DNA of 64,000 nt from JANYCO01 sp035535995 (GCA_035535995.1 DATLOZ010000002.1:1-64000); one strand, 5' to 3'; positions 1 through 9,008 are shown, numbered from the stretch's first letter. Translations and numbers: made by a program. Notes: generated by a model from the letters alone, not told the origin.

Positions 1-43
1 CACCACTTATTAGAAGATTTTTAAGACAATAAAAAATTAATGA

Positions 44-754
44 TTATTTATGCGTAGGTGCATCATACTTGATCACTTCTGCATCCCAGCGATCAATGAT
101 TTCTCCGGTGAAAACATTTATGGTAAGACGATAAGAACGGAAGTGCGTATCGTGCTCGTGGTATTTATAGCCAATAGTGGCTTTCCATGCAAAATAATTT
201 AGTTTGGGATCGTACTGAAGAATGAAGTCGTTGATCTTTTTTACTTCTGCCTTTTTATCGTTGTAAGCAATGTTGGTGGCTTCGCAAAAAGGAACAAAAT
301 TTATAAATTCAGTTCCTTTTAATTTCGGAAGTGTCCACTCGCTAAGGATCGTCCCTTGCACATCTAACGCAATATTGAAACGGTACTCCACGTTTGGCAC
401 TTCGAAAAAGTAAAAGCTGTAATAATATTTGATCAATCCTTTTTTTATAATTCCGTCTGCGGTCATGTCTTCGGATCTTTGTTTTGCCTGAAGAGGAATT
501 GTAATGCTCAGATCTTTCAGATGGATCTGCGAATAAAATTTTTCTCCTACACGAGCCACGAGTGCCTCCTGAACGATCTTGCGAATGTTGGCCGGAAGTA
601 TGCTATCGCTTACCCGGTGTTCCAGGCGATACACCTGACTGTTGTACTGGAGTTCATTCCATTTCCCCCAGGCTTTCACCAGCGAAGAATCGCGGCATTG
701 GGCGAACATAGTTAGCGTGAGGCTTGTTAATAAAAAACTAAGAATAATGCGCAT
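44..754 (-). CDS. Hypothetical exported protein, 236 aa
   Basis: I do not recognise this family. The first 19 residues form a cleavable signal peptide (charged start, hydrophobic core ending in FAQ, a common Bacteroidota signal end). The Cys that follows lacks a good lipobox, so a soluble periplasmic or secreted product is likelier than a lipoprotein. The rest is mixed alpha/beta. Two segments near the middle and C-terminus (around RFNIALDVQGTI and RLTINVFTGEIIDRW) resemble the strand-turn pattern of PepSY-like domains, which is only a hint. The start is an ATG at 754. It lies downstream of NhaA on the same strand with a gap of about 120 bp, so it may be transcribed separately. Confidence 0.75.
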   Translation of the reverse strand: MRIILSFLLTSLTLTMFAQCRDSSLVKAWGKWNELQYNSQVYRLEHRVSDSILPANIRKIVQEALVARVGEKFYSQIHLKDLSITIPLQAKQRSEDMTADGIIKKGLIKYYYSFYFFEVPNVEYRFNIALDVQGTILSEWTLPKLKGTEFINFVPFCEATNIAYNDKKAEVKKINDFILQYDPKLNYFAWKATIGYKYHEHDTHFRSYRLTINVFTGEIIDRWDAEVIKYDAPTHK

Positions 755-877
755 TGATCTGAGATTGAGCTATGCGTTTTACGCCTTTATGAAAGCTTTT
801 GTTTCACGCCCTTGTTGCTTTCCTCCAACTACGTATTTCCCCGAAGCTTTAATTTTTCAATTATTTTCAGATCTCTA

Positions 878-2191
878 CTACCGTGGATCACGGCTCAGAC
901 GCAATACCAAATAGCCAATAAAACCCGCCAGGAACGAAGCTATGATGATAGAAAATTTTGCCGTTTCAATAAGCGTTTTATCTGTATAAGCCAACTTTGT
1001 TACGAAGATCGACATAGTGAAGCCTATTCCTGCAAGGATGTTTACAGAAAAAAGATGCGACCATTTTACTCCGGCAGGAATATTGGTAATTTTTAATTTT
1101 GAAGTAATGAACGTGAAAAGCGTGATGCCTATTGGCTTTCCCAGCAATAGCCCAAAAATAATTCCCAAACTCATTGTAGACCCCAGGTCAGACAAAGCAT
1201 TAAAGTCAAGCCGGACGCCAGCGTTGGAAAGGGCAAACAAGGGCATGACCACGAAACTCGAAAATCCTGCCAGCAGGTATAGCATATTATTTAGCGGCGC
1301 TTCCATCGTTGTACTAAGTTTCTGCATCTCTTCAATAGCCTGGTCGCGGGAAGCATGGTCTTGCTGCGCTTCCGGAGATTGTAATGCTTTGGCGTTCGCA
1401 ATCAATTGTTCGGTTTTTTCATTGAATATTTTTTCGTAGTTCTTATACCGGAAAGGCACCGTGAGCGCCAGGATAACACCAGAGATCGTAGCATGGATAC
1501 CCGCATGGTGCAGAAAGATCCATAGGAATACGCCGACAAACATATAGGCATAAATATTGCGCACATCTTTTCGGTTCATAAAGACCAACACTACTATTAC
1601 TATGAAAGAATAAAATAAATATAACCATTGTGTTTCCTGCGAATAAAAAATAGCAATGATCACGATCGCTCCCAGGTCATCTACTACTGCCAGTGCGGTG
1701 AGAAATACTTTCAGACTAAGCGGCACTTTTTTGCCAAGCAAGGAAACTACTGTAAGTGAAAAAGCAATATCCGTTGCCGTTGGAATGGCCCAACCCGATA
1801 GTTCGGATCTCCCTATATTAAAAATTGTAAAGATCAACGCTGGCGCCAACATGCCGCCGAGCGCGCCCACTACGGGGAGCATAGCTTTTTCTTTGGTAGA
1901 AAGTTCACCTGCGATCAACTCGCGTTTTATTTCCAGGCCTACCACTATAAAGAAAATAGTCATTAAGCCGTCGTTGATGAATTGTTCGAGCGAAAACTGG
2001 AAGATAAGTTCGCCCGCGCCGATGAAGAGAGGTGTTTCCCAAAAATGGACGAATGATTCACCTATCCCACTGTTAGCTACGATAAGCGCTACAAAAGTAG
2101 CAGCGATCAATAATAGACCACTGATGGATTGTTCCTTAAAAAATTCTATGAATGGATTGAAAATTTTTAAAGTGGTATCTTTTTTCGCCAT
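878..2191 (-). CDS. nhaA: Na+/H+ antiporter NhaA
   Basis: Inner-membrane antiporter exchanging cytoplasmic Na+ for H+, used for pH and sodium homeostasis. The 437-aa sequence matches NhaA along its whole length: N-terminal SGLLLIAATFVALIVANS, the segment PTATDIAFSL, and the adjacent aspartate pair in ALAVVDDLGAIVIIA that corresponds to the ion-binding Asp163/Asp164 of the E. coli protein. About twelve hydrophobic segments are visible. A charged loop of roughly 60 residues in the second half (around EKIFNEKTEQLIANAKAL) makes it longer than the E. coli protein; such insertions occur in Bacteroidota homologues. ATG start at 2191. The upstream gap carries a heptamer inverted repeat. Confidence 0.97.
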   Translation of the reverse strand: MAKKDTTLKIFNPFIEFFKEQSISGLLLIAATFVALIVANSGIGESFVHFWETPLFIGAGELIFQFSLEQFINDGLMTIFFIVVGLEIKRELIAGELSTKEKAMLPVVGALGGMLAPALIFTIFNIGRSELSGWAIPTATDIAFSLTVVSLLGKKVPLSLKVFLTALAVVDDLGAIVIIAIFYSQETQWLYLFYSFIVIVVLVFMNRKDVRNIYAYMFVGVFLWIFLHHAGIHATISGVILALTVPFRYKNYEKIFNEKTEQLIANAKALQSPEAQQDHASRDQAIEEMQKLSTTMEAPLNNMLYLLAGFSSFVVMPLFALSNAGVRLDFNALSDLGSTMSLGIIFGLLLGKPIGITLFTFITSKLKITNIPAGVKWSHLFSVNILAGIGFTMSIFVTKLAYTDKTLIETAKFSIIIASFLAGFIGYLVLRLSRDPR

Positions 2192-2283
2192 GCTTCACGA
2201 TCTTTTTTTCTAAAATAGAAATTATTTGCGGAATGTTTTTAAGAAAATTGGAATTACACTCTTAAATATTAATAACTTATTTG

Positions 2284-2424
2284 AGATACCAGATGCCAGA
2301 TGCCGGATACCAGATACCGGATAAAGGCAAGAGTATTTTAATGACATTGTCTTTTAGCTTATTTGTAAAACAGCGTTGTTTTTATCTAAACTATCTGGTA
2401 TCCGGCATCTGGTATCTTGCATCC
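2284..2424. repeat. Heptamer inverted repeat, RGATRCC family
   Basis: Six consecutive 7-bp units (agatacc, agatgcc, agatgcc, ggatacc, agatacc, ggataaa) occupy 2284-2325. The reverse complement of about four such units lies at 2392-2424, so the arms could pair across a 66-bp spacer. It sits between the NhaA gene and the COG0523 GTPase gene, both on the minus strand. Confidence 0.85.
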
Positions 2425-2438
2425 ATTATTAATCTTAA

Positions 2439-3434
2439 TTAATTCTGAGGATCAGGGTTCAGAAGACATTTCTCAAACCCCGCCTCAATCAGTTTTTTAT
2501 CAAGTTTCTTTCCGATAAATACAAGCTTGTTCACACGCTCCTCGCTTCCCCATTCAGGGCCTAGTTCGCTTACAAATTGACTTCCCACAGCTTGAAAAAT
2601 AAATTTGCGATCGAACCCTATCATGTTGAGCACGCCTTTGATCCTGAAAAGCGTGGAAGAGAATAACATCAGTGTGATCCAGTTGTCAAAGATAACAGGA
2701 TTCAATACACCGGGTTTTACTATGCCGATGCTGTTTACCTCTGAATGTGTGTGCGTCTTATTTAGTCCTGCTTTCAGGATGGGTTCGGGTTCGTAGTTTT
2801 CAAAATTGGTAGCGAGTACAAAGCCTGCGGAAAATGCTTTCAGGTTTAAAATATTTTCCTTCACTGCTGCCTGATCGCAGCTGAGCATCGTAGCGGCGTG
2901 GTTGATATTTTTGATCTTTTGTTTCACTCGTTCCAGCGTTTCATCATTTACAGAAGAAATCTTATTCAACACGATAAGATCTGCAATGGCAAGCTGTTTG
3001 GCAGCTTCTTCGGTTTCCTCCAATTCTTTTTCAAGGTTCACGGCATCGGCCAGCGTTACAATCCCGTCGAGCCTGTATTTTTGCTGGACCCCGAAATCAG
3101 AAATAAAATTAAGCGCCACCGCTCCGGGATCCGCCATACCGGTGGTCTCGATGATCAGGTGATTGAAATTTTTTTTCGACTCTAATAACTCGTAAAGCAA
3201 ATTCACTAAGTCTTCATTGAGCGCACAACAGATACAGCCGTTGGAGAGTTCGTAAATATTATTGTCGCTGCTTACAATTAGTTGGCTGTCGATATTTATT
3301 TCGCCAAATTCATTTTCGATCACTGCAAATTTCTTTTCAGGATATTGCTTGATGAGGTGATTGAGCAAGGTGGTTTTCCCCGCTCCCAGAAAGCCGGTGA
3401 TGATAGTGACGGGTATTCGTGAATCCAGAGGCAT
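2439..3434 (-). CDS. COG0523/CobW-family GTP-binding metallochaperone
   Basis: G3E-family GTPase thought to load or traffic transition metals (Zn, Co, Ni) into client proteins. The N-terminus holds the Walker A motif GFLGAGKTTLLNHL (about residues 14-27). The metal-binding motif CICC follows at about residues 67-70 (NGCICC), then ETTGMADP (Walker B/G3 region) and LNKISS for the NKxD-type guanine site. The C-terminal third matches the CobW C-terminal domain. Length 331 aa is normal. ATG start at 3434, directly after a repeat arm. It follows the 85-aa gene, a metal-type lipoprotein and a TonB receptor on the same strand, which suggests a metal-acquisition role. The metal cannot be read from sequence; zinc is my best guess. 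Confidence 0.9.
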   Translation of the reverse strand: MPLDSRIPVTIITGFLGAGKTTLLNHLIKQYPEKKFAVIENEFGEINIDSQLIVSSDNNIYELSNGCICCALNEDLVNLLYELLESKKNFNHLIIETTGMADPGAVALNFISDFGVQQKYRLDGIVTLADAVNLEKELEETEEAAKQLAIADLIVLNKISSVNDETLERVKQKIKNINHAATMLSCDQAAVKENILNLKAFSAGFVLATNFENYEPEPILKAGLNKTHTHSEVNSIGIVKPGVLNPVIFDNWITLMLFSSTLFRIKGVLNMIGFDRKFIFQAVGSQFVSELGPEWGSEERVNKLVFIGKKLDKKLIEAGFEKCLLNPDPQN

Positions 3435-3470
3435 TTTGAATTATGAATTTTGAATTATGAATTTTGAATT
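3434..3470. repeat. Heptamer repeat, RTTATGA family (single arm)
   Basis: Units attatga and attttga alternate with a 7-bp period directly upstream of the COG0523 start codon. No inverted partner arm is close by. Confidence 0.7.
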
Positions 3471-3481
3471 GGGAAACACGC

Positions 3482-3739
3482 TTACATTTTTTGCAAATGG
3501 TCGATATCTAATTTACGAACGTAAACGATGGGTTTGTGCACACGGTACTGTATGCCTGGCTCGTCGGGACGAGTCACTATAATTCTCGTTTCTTTATCCA
3601 TACAACCAGGGTCTATACAGTTTAGCTCGATGACTTGTACCATCGTATCCATCCCAAGGCCCATCTTCAGCCGCACCCACTCTTGTATCTTGGCGGTGAT
3701 GATGATGTTATCGGGGTCGTGGGGGTTTTTGAAATCCAT
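3482..3739 (-). CDS. Small conserved protein linked to a COG0523 GTPase, 85 aa
   Basis: No signal peptide or membrane segment is present, so it should be cytoplasmic. The central sequence ELNCIDPGCMDKET holds two cysteines spaced C-x4-C with a Pro-Gly before the second. I associate similar small proteins with neighbourhoods of COG0523 GTPases, from memory and without certainty. The gene lies 47 bp upstream of the GTPase gene on the same strand, separated by a repeat arm. A small metal-binding partner or client is possible but is inference. ATG start at 3739. Confidence 0.75.
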   Translation of the reverse strand: MDFKNPHDPDNIIITAKIQEWVRLKMGLGMDTMVQVIELNCIDPGCMDKETRIIVTRPDEPGIQYRVHKPIVYVRKLDIDHLQKM

Positions 3740-3784
3740 TGTCTGAACCTAATTTAAGAATTTTCATATTCCCATGAAATAGAA

Positions 3785-3847
3785 TACTGAATACAAGATA
3801 CCAGATAATCTTGAATTATATCTTATCTGGCATCTTGCATTCGGTAT
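3785..3847. repeat. Heptamer inverted repeat, RGATRCC family (degenerate)
   Basis: A left arm with units such as gaataca and agatacc is followed after about 15 bp by the reverse-complement arm (ttatctggcatcttgcattc and on). It lies between the 85-aa gene and the lipoprotein gene. Confidence 0.7.
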
Positions 3848-3897
3848 CCTCCTCTTGCTGGCGCTGAGCATCCGCAAAAAGCAGGATATCTATAAAT

Positions 3898-4467
3898 TTA
3901 TAATACCGATACATTAAACGTCACCTCAATATCCGTTTCCCCAATCGTGATGTCGCCATTGCCAGAGGTAGGCTTGAGACCGGGCTGGTGTTTGAGCGTG
4001 ATCTTCAGCGTGCCAGTGCTGGCTGCGCCTGTGGCGAAGTCGGGATAGAGTCCCACAGGTACGCCGTGTGTATCGAAATCAGTGTACGTGCTTGTAATGT
4101 TTACGCCCGCAGGAGTGAAAAAGAATTCATGAATATCTTTTTTCTCTTCCACTTCATTGGAAACAGAATCCACCGGATTTTTTGTTTGGTCTAACAACAC
4201 AATTCTTCCGTGATAAGTTTTATTGGCGCTTAATACAATATTGTCCTGCGTAGGCGGATTTCCTCCAGGCCCGTCCAGGTCAGCGAACTGGAAGGTTGAG
4301 ACATTGGTTGTTCCGTCTTCGGTGAGAATGAGTTTCAACGTTGTGATCTGTTCCTGTTCATTAGGGTTCTGAGGATTGGAAGGTTTTGGATCGTCTTTTT
4401 TCTTACAAGCGACGAACATTGCTCCTGACAACATAATTGTTAAAATTGTTATTGTAATTTTTTTCAT
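3898..4467 (-). CDS. Lipoprotein encoded with a TonB receptor, probably metal related
   Basis: 189-aa lipoprotein. The signal peptide ends in the lipobox GAMFVAC (Cys at residue 21), followed by KKKDDPKP, a charged linker usual for exported Bacteroidota lipoproteins. The remainder is a beta-rich domain beginning TTLKLILTEDGT, with segments NIVLSANKTYHGRIVLLDQ and a C-terminal GDITIGETDIEVTFNVSV. Lipoproteins of this size and pattern often sit directly downstream of TonB receptors for metals or metal complexes. The gene starts 26 bp downstream of the receptor stop on the same strand, so cotranscription is likely. Its ligand is not known to me. Confidence 0.85.
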   Translation of the reverse strand: MKKITITILTIMLSGAMFVACKKKDDPKPSNPQNPNEQEQITTLKLILTEDGTTNVSTFQFADLDGPGGNPPTQDNIVLSANKTYHGRIVLLDQTKNPVDSVSNEVEEKKDIHEFFFTPAGVNITSTYTDFDTHGVPVGLYPDFATGAASTGTLKITLKHQPGLKPTSGNGDITIGETDIEVTFNVSVL

Positions 4468-4493
4468 GATATTAGTTTTTTAAAGTGAAATTT

Positions 4494-6563
4494 TCAAAAT
4501 GACATTTTCAAACGTATGCCAACGTTTCTGCCTACTGCATTGGCATAGTAGCGAAACCTGTCGAGGTAATCGCGGTATCTTTCATTGAGTGCATTGGTAC
4601 ACGAAAGCGTGATGTCCAGCGATTGTTTTCCCATCTTCACACTCATCCCAGCCTGCGCATTCCAGAGCGAATAACCGGGCGGAGCCGGAGCATAATCGCT
4701 GCTGTCGGGCAGGTGTTGTTTGTGAAGTACGATGGTATTTGAAATCCCAACAAAAGGCCGGACGATCTTTTTACCCAGTTTAAAATTATAAGTGATGCCA
4801 TTTTCAACTCTCGTAGGAGGTGTTAGGATGAGCCGCTCATGCGTTGCTTGATTGTATGCATATATGACCGATGCTTTGGAGGTAACTGAAAAATGTTTGC
4901 TCAGCGAATCACTTGCCCATGCATCAATGCCTGCGAAATTGGCATTCACTTGCGTATACTTGAAAGTAGGAAAAGCGCCGCGAATGGTAAGCGTGGCAGG
5001 GAAAACAGGTTTCAGATAAATATAACCATCCATATGCGTGTAGTACGCACTTACTTCGCCCACCCAGCGTGTGTACTGCAAGTGCGCCGACAAAGAAAAA
5101 TTATACGCTCGTTCCTGTCTCAGATTTTTATCACCAATCTCTACCGCTGCTGCTCCGTGATGCAGGCCATTGCTAAAAAGCTCGCTCACATGCGGTGGGC
5201 GGAACCCTGTGCCTGCATTGGCACGTAGCTTTATGTGCTCACTCGCCTGGTACGCAGCACCCAAAGCGCCTGAAAAATTTGCAAAGCGGTATTGCGGATC
5301 TTGCAATATGCTTCCCTCATAGAAAAATGCCTGCAACCATTTGTAATCATAGCGCAAGCCAAGCTCCACCGTCCAGCGGTGTTGGCGCCATTCTTCCAGG
5401 AGAAAAACTCCACCGGCATAACTTTTGAAATTCGGGATGAAGTAACGGCCTTTATAAATATTGCCTTGCATAATTCCACTCAAACCCACCGAGCCTTTCA
5501 TATTATTTCCGATATGATGATCGTAGGCAAGATTGATAATACGTGTGGTAATATGCAATTCCAGTTCCGGCTGATCCAGCGCGGCGAGCGAGTCGTTCAG
5601 CGGTTTATGCTTATCGTATTCCTGGCGGTTGTTGAACTGTTGCGCATAGGTCAGCGACAGTTTGTCTCCGTTGGCAGTTCTCAGGTAAGCGCTGGCTTTA
5701 AACAATTCGTGCGACACTTTTTGATAAGGTCTTCCGATATCATAAGAAAAACCGGAAGCCTCCAATGGCACAGGACTGGCAATAGCGCGCTGTAGGTCCG
5801 TAAGATTGCCGATGTGCGAGGCAGACAAAATACCAAGCCTTGTATTGAACTGGCTATAAAAAATTTCCACGCCAGCCTTGCGGCGCAGGTAACCAAGAGC
5901 ATAAGAGAAATTATATTCCTGGAGACCGGTATTTTTCAAATAATAATCCGGCGTCCTCAAATTTCCTGCCCTTCTGTAAGTCCCTTGAATACGGGCCGAC
6001 AGGCCAGGTAGTTTGCCCGAACCGTAATCCAGTATTCCCGAACCAACATAAGAACGCCCGTTGGAAAATCCTCCAAGGTTTACTTCTCCGCCAAATCCTT
6101 TTTCCTTTCGCAATGGTTTTGGGTCCACCAAAATCACACCGCCTATCGCATCTGAGCCGTAGCGCACGGATGACGCGCCTTTCACGACGGTGAGCTTGTC
6201 GGCAATGAACGGATCGATCTCAGGGGCGTGCTCGGAGCCCCATTGCTGGCTTTCCTGGCGCACGCCGTTGTTCATGATCAGCACACGTTGTCCGTACATG
6301 CCTTGCACTACAGGTTTAAAAATAGTAGGGCCGGTCTGCAAAGCAGTAACACCCGGCAGTTGCTGCAGCATCTCGCCCAGCGACAAGCCACGTTGACGGT
6401 CCAGCGCTTTGCCTGAAAGCTCTACTTGTGATTGCGTGGGAACAATTTCTTTTTTCTTCCCCACCACTTCCACTTGCTGTAGCTGCAGGCTATCGATCTG
6501 TGCCGCCAATGATAAAGGCATACATATTCCCGCAAGGGAATACAGATAGATTCTCTTTAGCAA
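4494..6563 (-). CDS. TonB-dependent outer-membrane receptor, probable metal uptake
   Basis: 689-aa gated outer-membrane channel powered by TonB. A signal peptide (LAGICMPLSLAAQ) precedes a plug domain (about residues 35-150: VTALQTGPTIFKPVVQGMYG, VKGASSVRYGSDAIGGVI) and a 22-strand-type barrel ending in the aromatic GIRLKMSF. There is no carboxypeptidase-like N-terminal domain. The motif SNGLHHGAAAVEIGD in the barrel and EHAPEID in the plug resemble ZnuD-type zinc receptors. The start must be TTG at 6563, because a stop codon (TGA) lies two codons upstream in frame; the nearby ATG at 6570 is out of frame. Downstream lie a lipoprotein, an 85-aa protein and a COG0523 GTPase, and upstream a His/Cys-rich membrane protein. 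Zinc is likely, copper or heme possible. Confidence 0.9.
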   Translation of the reverse strand: MLKRIYLYSLAGICMPLSLAAQIDSLQLQQVEVVGKKKEIVPTQSQVELSGKALDRQRGLSLGEMLQQLPGVTALQTGPTIFKPVVQGMYGQRVLIMNNGVRQESQQWGSEHAPEIDPFIADKLTVVKGASSVRYGSDAIGGVILVDPKPLRKEKGFGGEVNLGGFSNGRSYVGSGILDYGSGKLPGLSARIQGTYRRAGNLRTPDYYLKNTGLQEYNFSYALGYLRRKAGVEIFYSQFNTRLGILSASHIGNLTDLQRAIASPVPLEASGFSYDIGRPYQKVSHELFKASAYLRTANGDKLSLTYAQQFNNRQEYDKHKPLNDSLAALDQPELELHITTRIINLAYDHHIGNNMKGSVGLSGIMQGNIYKGRYFIPNFKSYAGGVFLLEEWRQHRWTVELGLRYDYKWLQAFFYEGSILQDPQYRFANFSGALGAAYQASEHIKLRANAGTGFRPPHVSELFSNGLHHGAAAVEIGDKNLRQERAYNFSLSAHLQYTRWVGEVSAYYTHMDGYIYLKPVFPATLTIRGAFPTFKYTQVNANFAGIDAWASDSLSKHFSVTSKASVIYAYNQATHERLILTPPTRVENGITYNFKLGKKIVRPFVGISNTIVLHKQHLPDSSDYAPAPPGYSLWNAQAGMSVKMGKQSLDITLSCTNALNERYRDYLDRFRYYANAVGRNVGIRLKMSF

Positions 6564-6665
6564 AGGTCATTCAGTTTTTCCGGATAAAATTTATCCGGCA
6601 TTCAACAATGTATTCTGGAATTTTAAAACATACGCGCAGGCGCATCCTTGCAAGGGATGGAGCGT

Positions 6666-7004
6666 TTATGCAAGAATAGGAAAGGCAGGAGGACCTTTAT
6701 TATTTACAAAAAATGAAAACCGGGGTAATGCAGTAAGCAGAAAACGCTGAACGGGTTTTAACACCGTTAAAAAGAAAATAAAAAGCGCGGCTGGTACAAA
6801 ATCAATTGACTGGAAAGCATCGAGCTTACAGAGCGCACAATCGGCGGCCTCTTCCTGGTGGAAGTGAATAACCAGGCCAGAAGGGCATTTGGAAGTTTCA
6901 GTGGTTTCTTCGTGGTGGTGAAAAACATGCAAACCAACTCTTCCCACCAGCAAGATCGCCAGCAAGAAAATGGAAAGAGCGATATGTAATTTGTTTTTTT
7001 TCAC
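6666..7004 (-). CDS. Small His/Cys-rich membrane protein upstream of TonB receptor
   Basis: 112-aa protein with an N-terminal hydrophobic segment (residues 8-25), a loop rich in potential metal ligands (HVFHHHE, a Cys before PSG, HFHQEE, DCALC) and a second hydrophobic segment (FVPAALFIFFLTVL) before a basic tail. The pattern fits the small DUF2946-like proteins often found before metal-type TonB receptors. The start is GTG at 7004, two bases after the stop codon of the preceding gene, so translational coupling is likely. It may bind or sense periplasmic zinc or copper; that is inference from composition and position. Confidence 0.75.
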   Translation of the reverse strand: MKKNKLHIALSIFLLAILLVGRVGLHVFHHHEETTETSKCPSGLVIHFHQEEAADCALCKLDAFQSIDFVPAALFIFFLTVLKPVQRFLLTALPRFSFFVNNKGPPAFPILA

Positions 7005-7006
7005 GC

Positions 7007-7750
7007 TTAGTAGACCATATCGGCAAGGTCAGCAGGTAATACGTACTTCAGCCTGTTCAAACCGTAATAGGTATAGATTAGTTCATTCTTACCGTTGTAA
7101 TGCCAGAAAATATGATTGGTGATCGCCATGTCCTCCGATTTTTCGAAAGTTTCTTCTGCAAAAGGGATCATCAATTGAAGACCAACTTCTACATCGAGGT
7201 CAGCGTTTATAGGTACAGCCACGAGCGTGTCGCGGTTGGGCAGGCAGAAGATCGAACCGAATTTTCCGATGCAGCCTCTGTTGCGCGCGAAGAACAAGGC
7301 TTCTGAAGTGATGAAAATATCTTCGCCGGAAAGTTTGAGAAAATTATTTTCAGTTTTTTCGATCTCCCTTTTAAATTTCTCTTTCAGATTTTCAATGGCT
7401 AAAGCAAAAAGCTCGTCGGTATTTTTATTCCAGTTTTCAATAGTTGTTTTCAACAGGCTTTCCACTGAATCGGGAAGATCGAGTACAAGCACGGTGACCG
7501 TGCCTTCAAGGTCTTTGCGGTGAGCAAGCTCTTCCAGTTTAAAAGACTCCATAAAACCCTGCTTGTAAATGCGCACCGCCAGGTATTTGGAAGCTTTGTC
7601 AAAATCTTCCAGAATACTTCTTACCGGATCTTCTTTTCCAAACATTTCCTCAGGAGTGTACCCTTTGAGATCTTTCATCTCTTTCTCCTTGGGCTTTTCT
7701 TTTTGTTTGGAAGAAAAACGATCTCTAAGATATTTCAATAAATTCAGCAT
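7007..7750 (-). CDS. Conserved hypothetical protein, DUF1444-like
   Basis: 247-aa cytoplasmic protein without signal peptide or membrane segment. A lysine/glutamate-rich N-terminus (KQKEKPKEKEMKDL) is followed by a mixed alpha/beta region. The central part (SGEDIFITSEALFFARNRGC and VAVPINADLDVEVGLQLMIP) faintly recalls the DUF1444/YtpQ group, but I would not rely on it. Start is the ATG at 7750. Its stop is 2 bp from the GTG of the small metal-type membrane protein, so it may be the first gene of that operon. No function is proposed. Confidence 0.7.
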   Translation of the reverse strand: MLNLLKYLRDRFSSKQKEKPKEKEMKDLKGYTPEEMFGKEDPVRSILEDFDKASKYLAVRIYKQGFMESFKLEELAHRKDLEGTVTVLVLDLPDSVESLLKTTIENWNKNTDELFALAIENLKEKFKREIEKTENNFLKLSGEDIFITSEALFFARNRGCIGKFGSIFCLPNRDTLVAVPINADLDVEVGLQLMIPFAEETFEKSEDMAITNHIFWHYNGKNELIYTYYGLNRLKYVLPADLADMVY

Positions 7751-7850
7751 TGCCTTATATGAAAAGGGCTACAAAGATAACAAAATGTTTAAAAGATCGC
7801 TGGTTTAGTCAGGAGAGTTTGATTTACAGAGAGATAGAGGAGGATAAAGT

Positions 7851-7922
7851 TGATGCCAGATGCCGGATACCTGATACCAGATGTTGGATGCCGGATGATT
7901 TATTTATCTGGCATTTAGTGTC
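7851..7922. repeat. Heptamer inverted repeat, RGATRCC family
   Basis: Units such as agatgcc, ggatacc, tgatacc, agatgtt, ggatgcc run from 7852 to about 7892. A shorter reverse-complement arm (atctggcatttagtgtcc) follows to 7922. Located between two minus-strand genes; open frames reading through it are artefacts. Confidence 0.8.
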
Positions 7923-7929
7923 CATTTTT

Positions 7930-8958
7930 TTAAGAAAGACTATAAAGTTTTTTCGCTTTCAAACGGATCTCTTCGATAAATTCCGGATTAGATTCATAGA
8001 GCAGCAGTGAAATATCTTTCACTACTTTATCAATTTCTTTTACTTCATTCAGCAAATATCCGTTGAGTTCTAAACGCATTTTCTCGTCTTTTTCTATTTC
8101 AAGCAAATTCAAAATCCCTTGTATCCTACACACAGGGCCGCGGAAGACGTGGCTGTTCATGTAAGCATACATCACGAGTGTTTCGTTTTGGATCTCCAGT
8201 TTTTTGGTACGCTCCATCACCAGCATCTCCAGCTTGTCGTTGTTGGCTTTCAGCTCTTCCTGCATACTGGTGAGTTCTTCGTTTTGCGAAGTGATGTCTA
8301 CATTGAGCGCCTGGATCTCCTGGAGTAACTGACGCGAACGGTTATGTTCTTTTGAATATGCGATACGCAGTGCCAGGCCTATGTTGAACGCGAGAAAAAA
8401 ACGGAGCGAAAGGCTAAGCGAAAAAAGCCATTGAGGATCGTTTGCGGCGCGGTTGGTGATGAACGCTGAATAATTTGATTGTATAAACAAAGCTATTAAA
8501 AACAAAACTGCCAGTATAATGCTGTAGGTGTTTCGCTCTTTTCCCTGAAAAAGAATGGAGATAAACAAAAACATATTCAAAAAATCGAACGCTCCTAATC
8601 CCTTCATTCCGCCCATAACAAAATAACTGGCAAGCACAGAAAGCAGGATCACCAGCGTTATTACTCTTTTCTTCAGCAAAAACGATCCGGGACGTAAAAC
8701 CCAAATAAATAAGACTGCATAAAAAACAAAAACGATACAGGACTCTCTTAAGATCTCAAATGATTTGACGATAAAAAGTCCATTGATGATGTAAAGAATT
8801 ACGCCTGCAAGCGACACAGACAAAATTTGCAACAAAATCTTTTTTTCGATAGCTGATTTAACAGATTGACTATCTTCAAGCGTTTCCTGAGATTCCATAG
8901 ATTTTACCATATACGTAAAATCAGAATATTGGTTTGGGGTTGCAGATTTGATTCTCAT
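7930..8958 (-). CDS. Membrane protein with histidine-kinase dimerisation helices but no ATPase domain
   Basis: 342 aa. About six hydrophobic segments (residues 47-195) are followed by a coiled coil (SRQLLQEIQALNVDITSQNEELTS and on, about residues 205-255). The C-terminus reads YAYMNSHVFRGPVCRIQGILNLL, which matches the His-containing DHp motif of Bacteroidota histidine kinases (usual form NSHxLRAPVxxIxGL). The protein ends about 65 residues later, so the catalytic ATPase domain (N, G1, G2 boxes) is absent. It could be a phosphotransfer or scaffold protein, a kinase-inhibitor relative, or a gene truncated by the repeat-containing DNA downstream. ATG start at 8958. Confidence 0.75.
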   Translation of the reverse strand: MRIKSATPNQYSDFTYMVKSMESQETLEDSQSVKSAIEKKILLQILSVSLAGVILYIINGLFIVKSFEILRESCIVFVFYAVLFIWVLRPGSFLLKKRVITLVILLSVLASYFVMGGMKGLGAFDFLNMFLFISILFQGKERNTYSIILAVLFLIALFIQSNYSAFITNRAANDPQWLFSLSLSLRFFLAFNIGLALRIAYSKEHNRSRQLLQEIQALNVDITSQNEELTSMQEELKANNDKLEMLVMERTKKLEIQNETLVMYAYMNSHVFRGPVCRIQGILNLLEIEKDEKMRLELNGYLLNEVKEIDKVVKDISLLLYESNPEFIEEIRLKAKKLYSLS

Positions 8959-9008
8959 TACTGTTGCTTTCGCTGACAGACAATAGCAGTAGTGAAGTTT
9001 TCTCTACT

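Noticed and set aside
7750..8010. Open frames translating repeat DNA (residue strings like IPDTRCWMPD), here and at 22576 and 48665
   Set aside because: They arise from the RGATRCC units being open in several frames. They overlap real genes or repeats and match no protein family.
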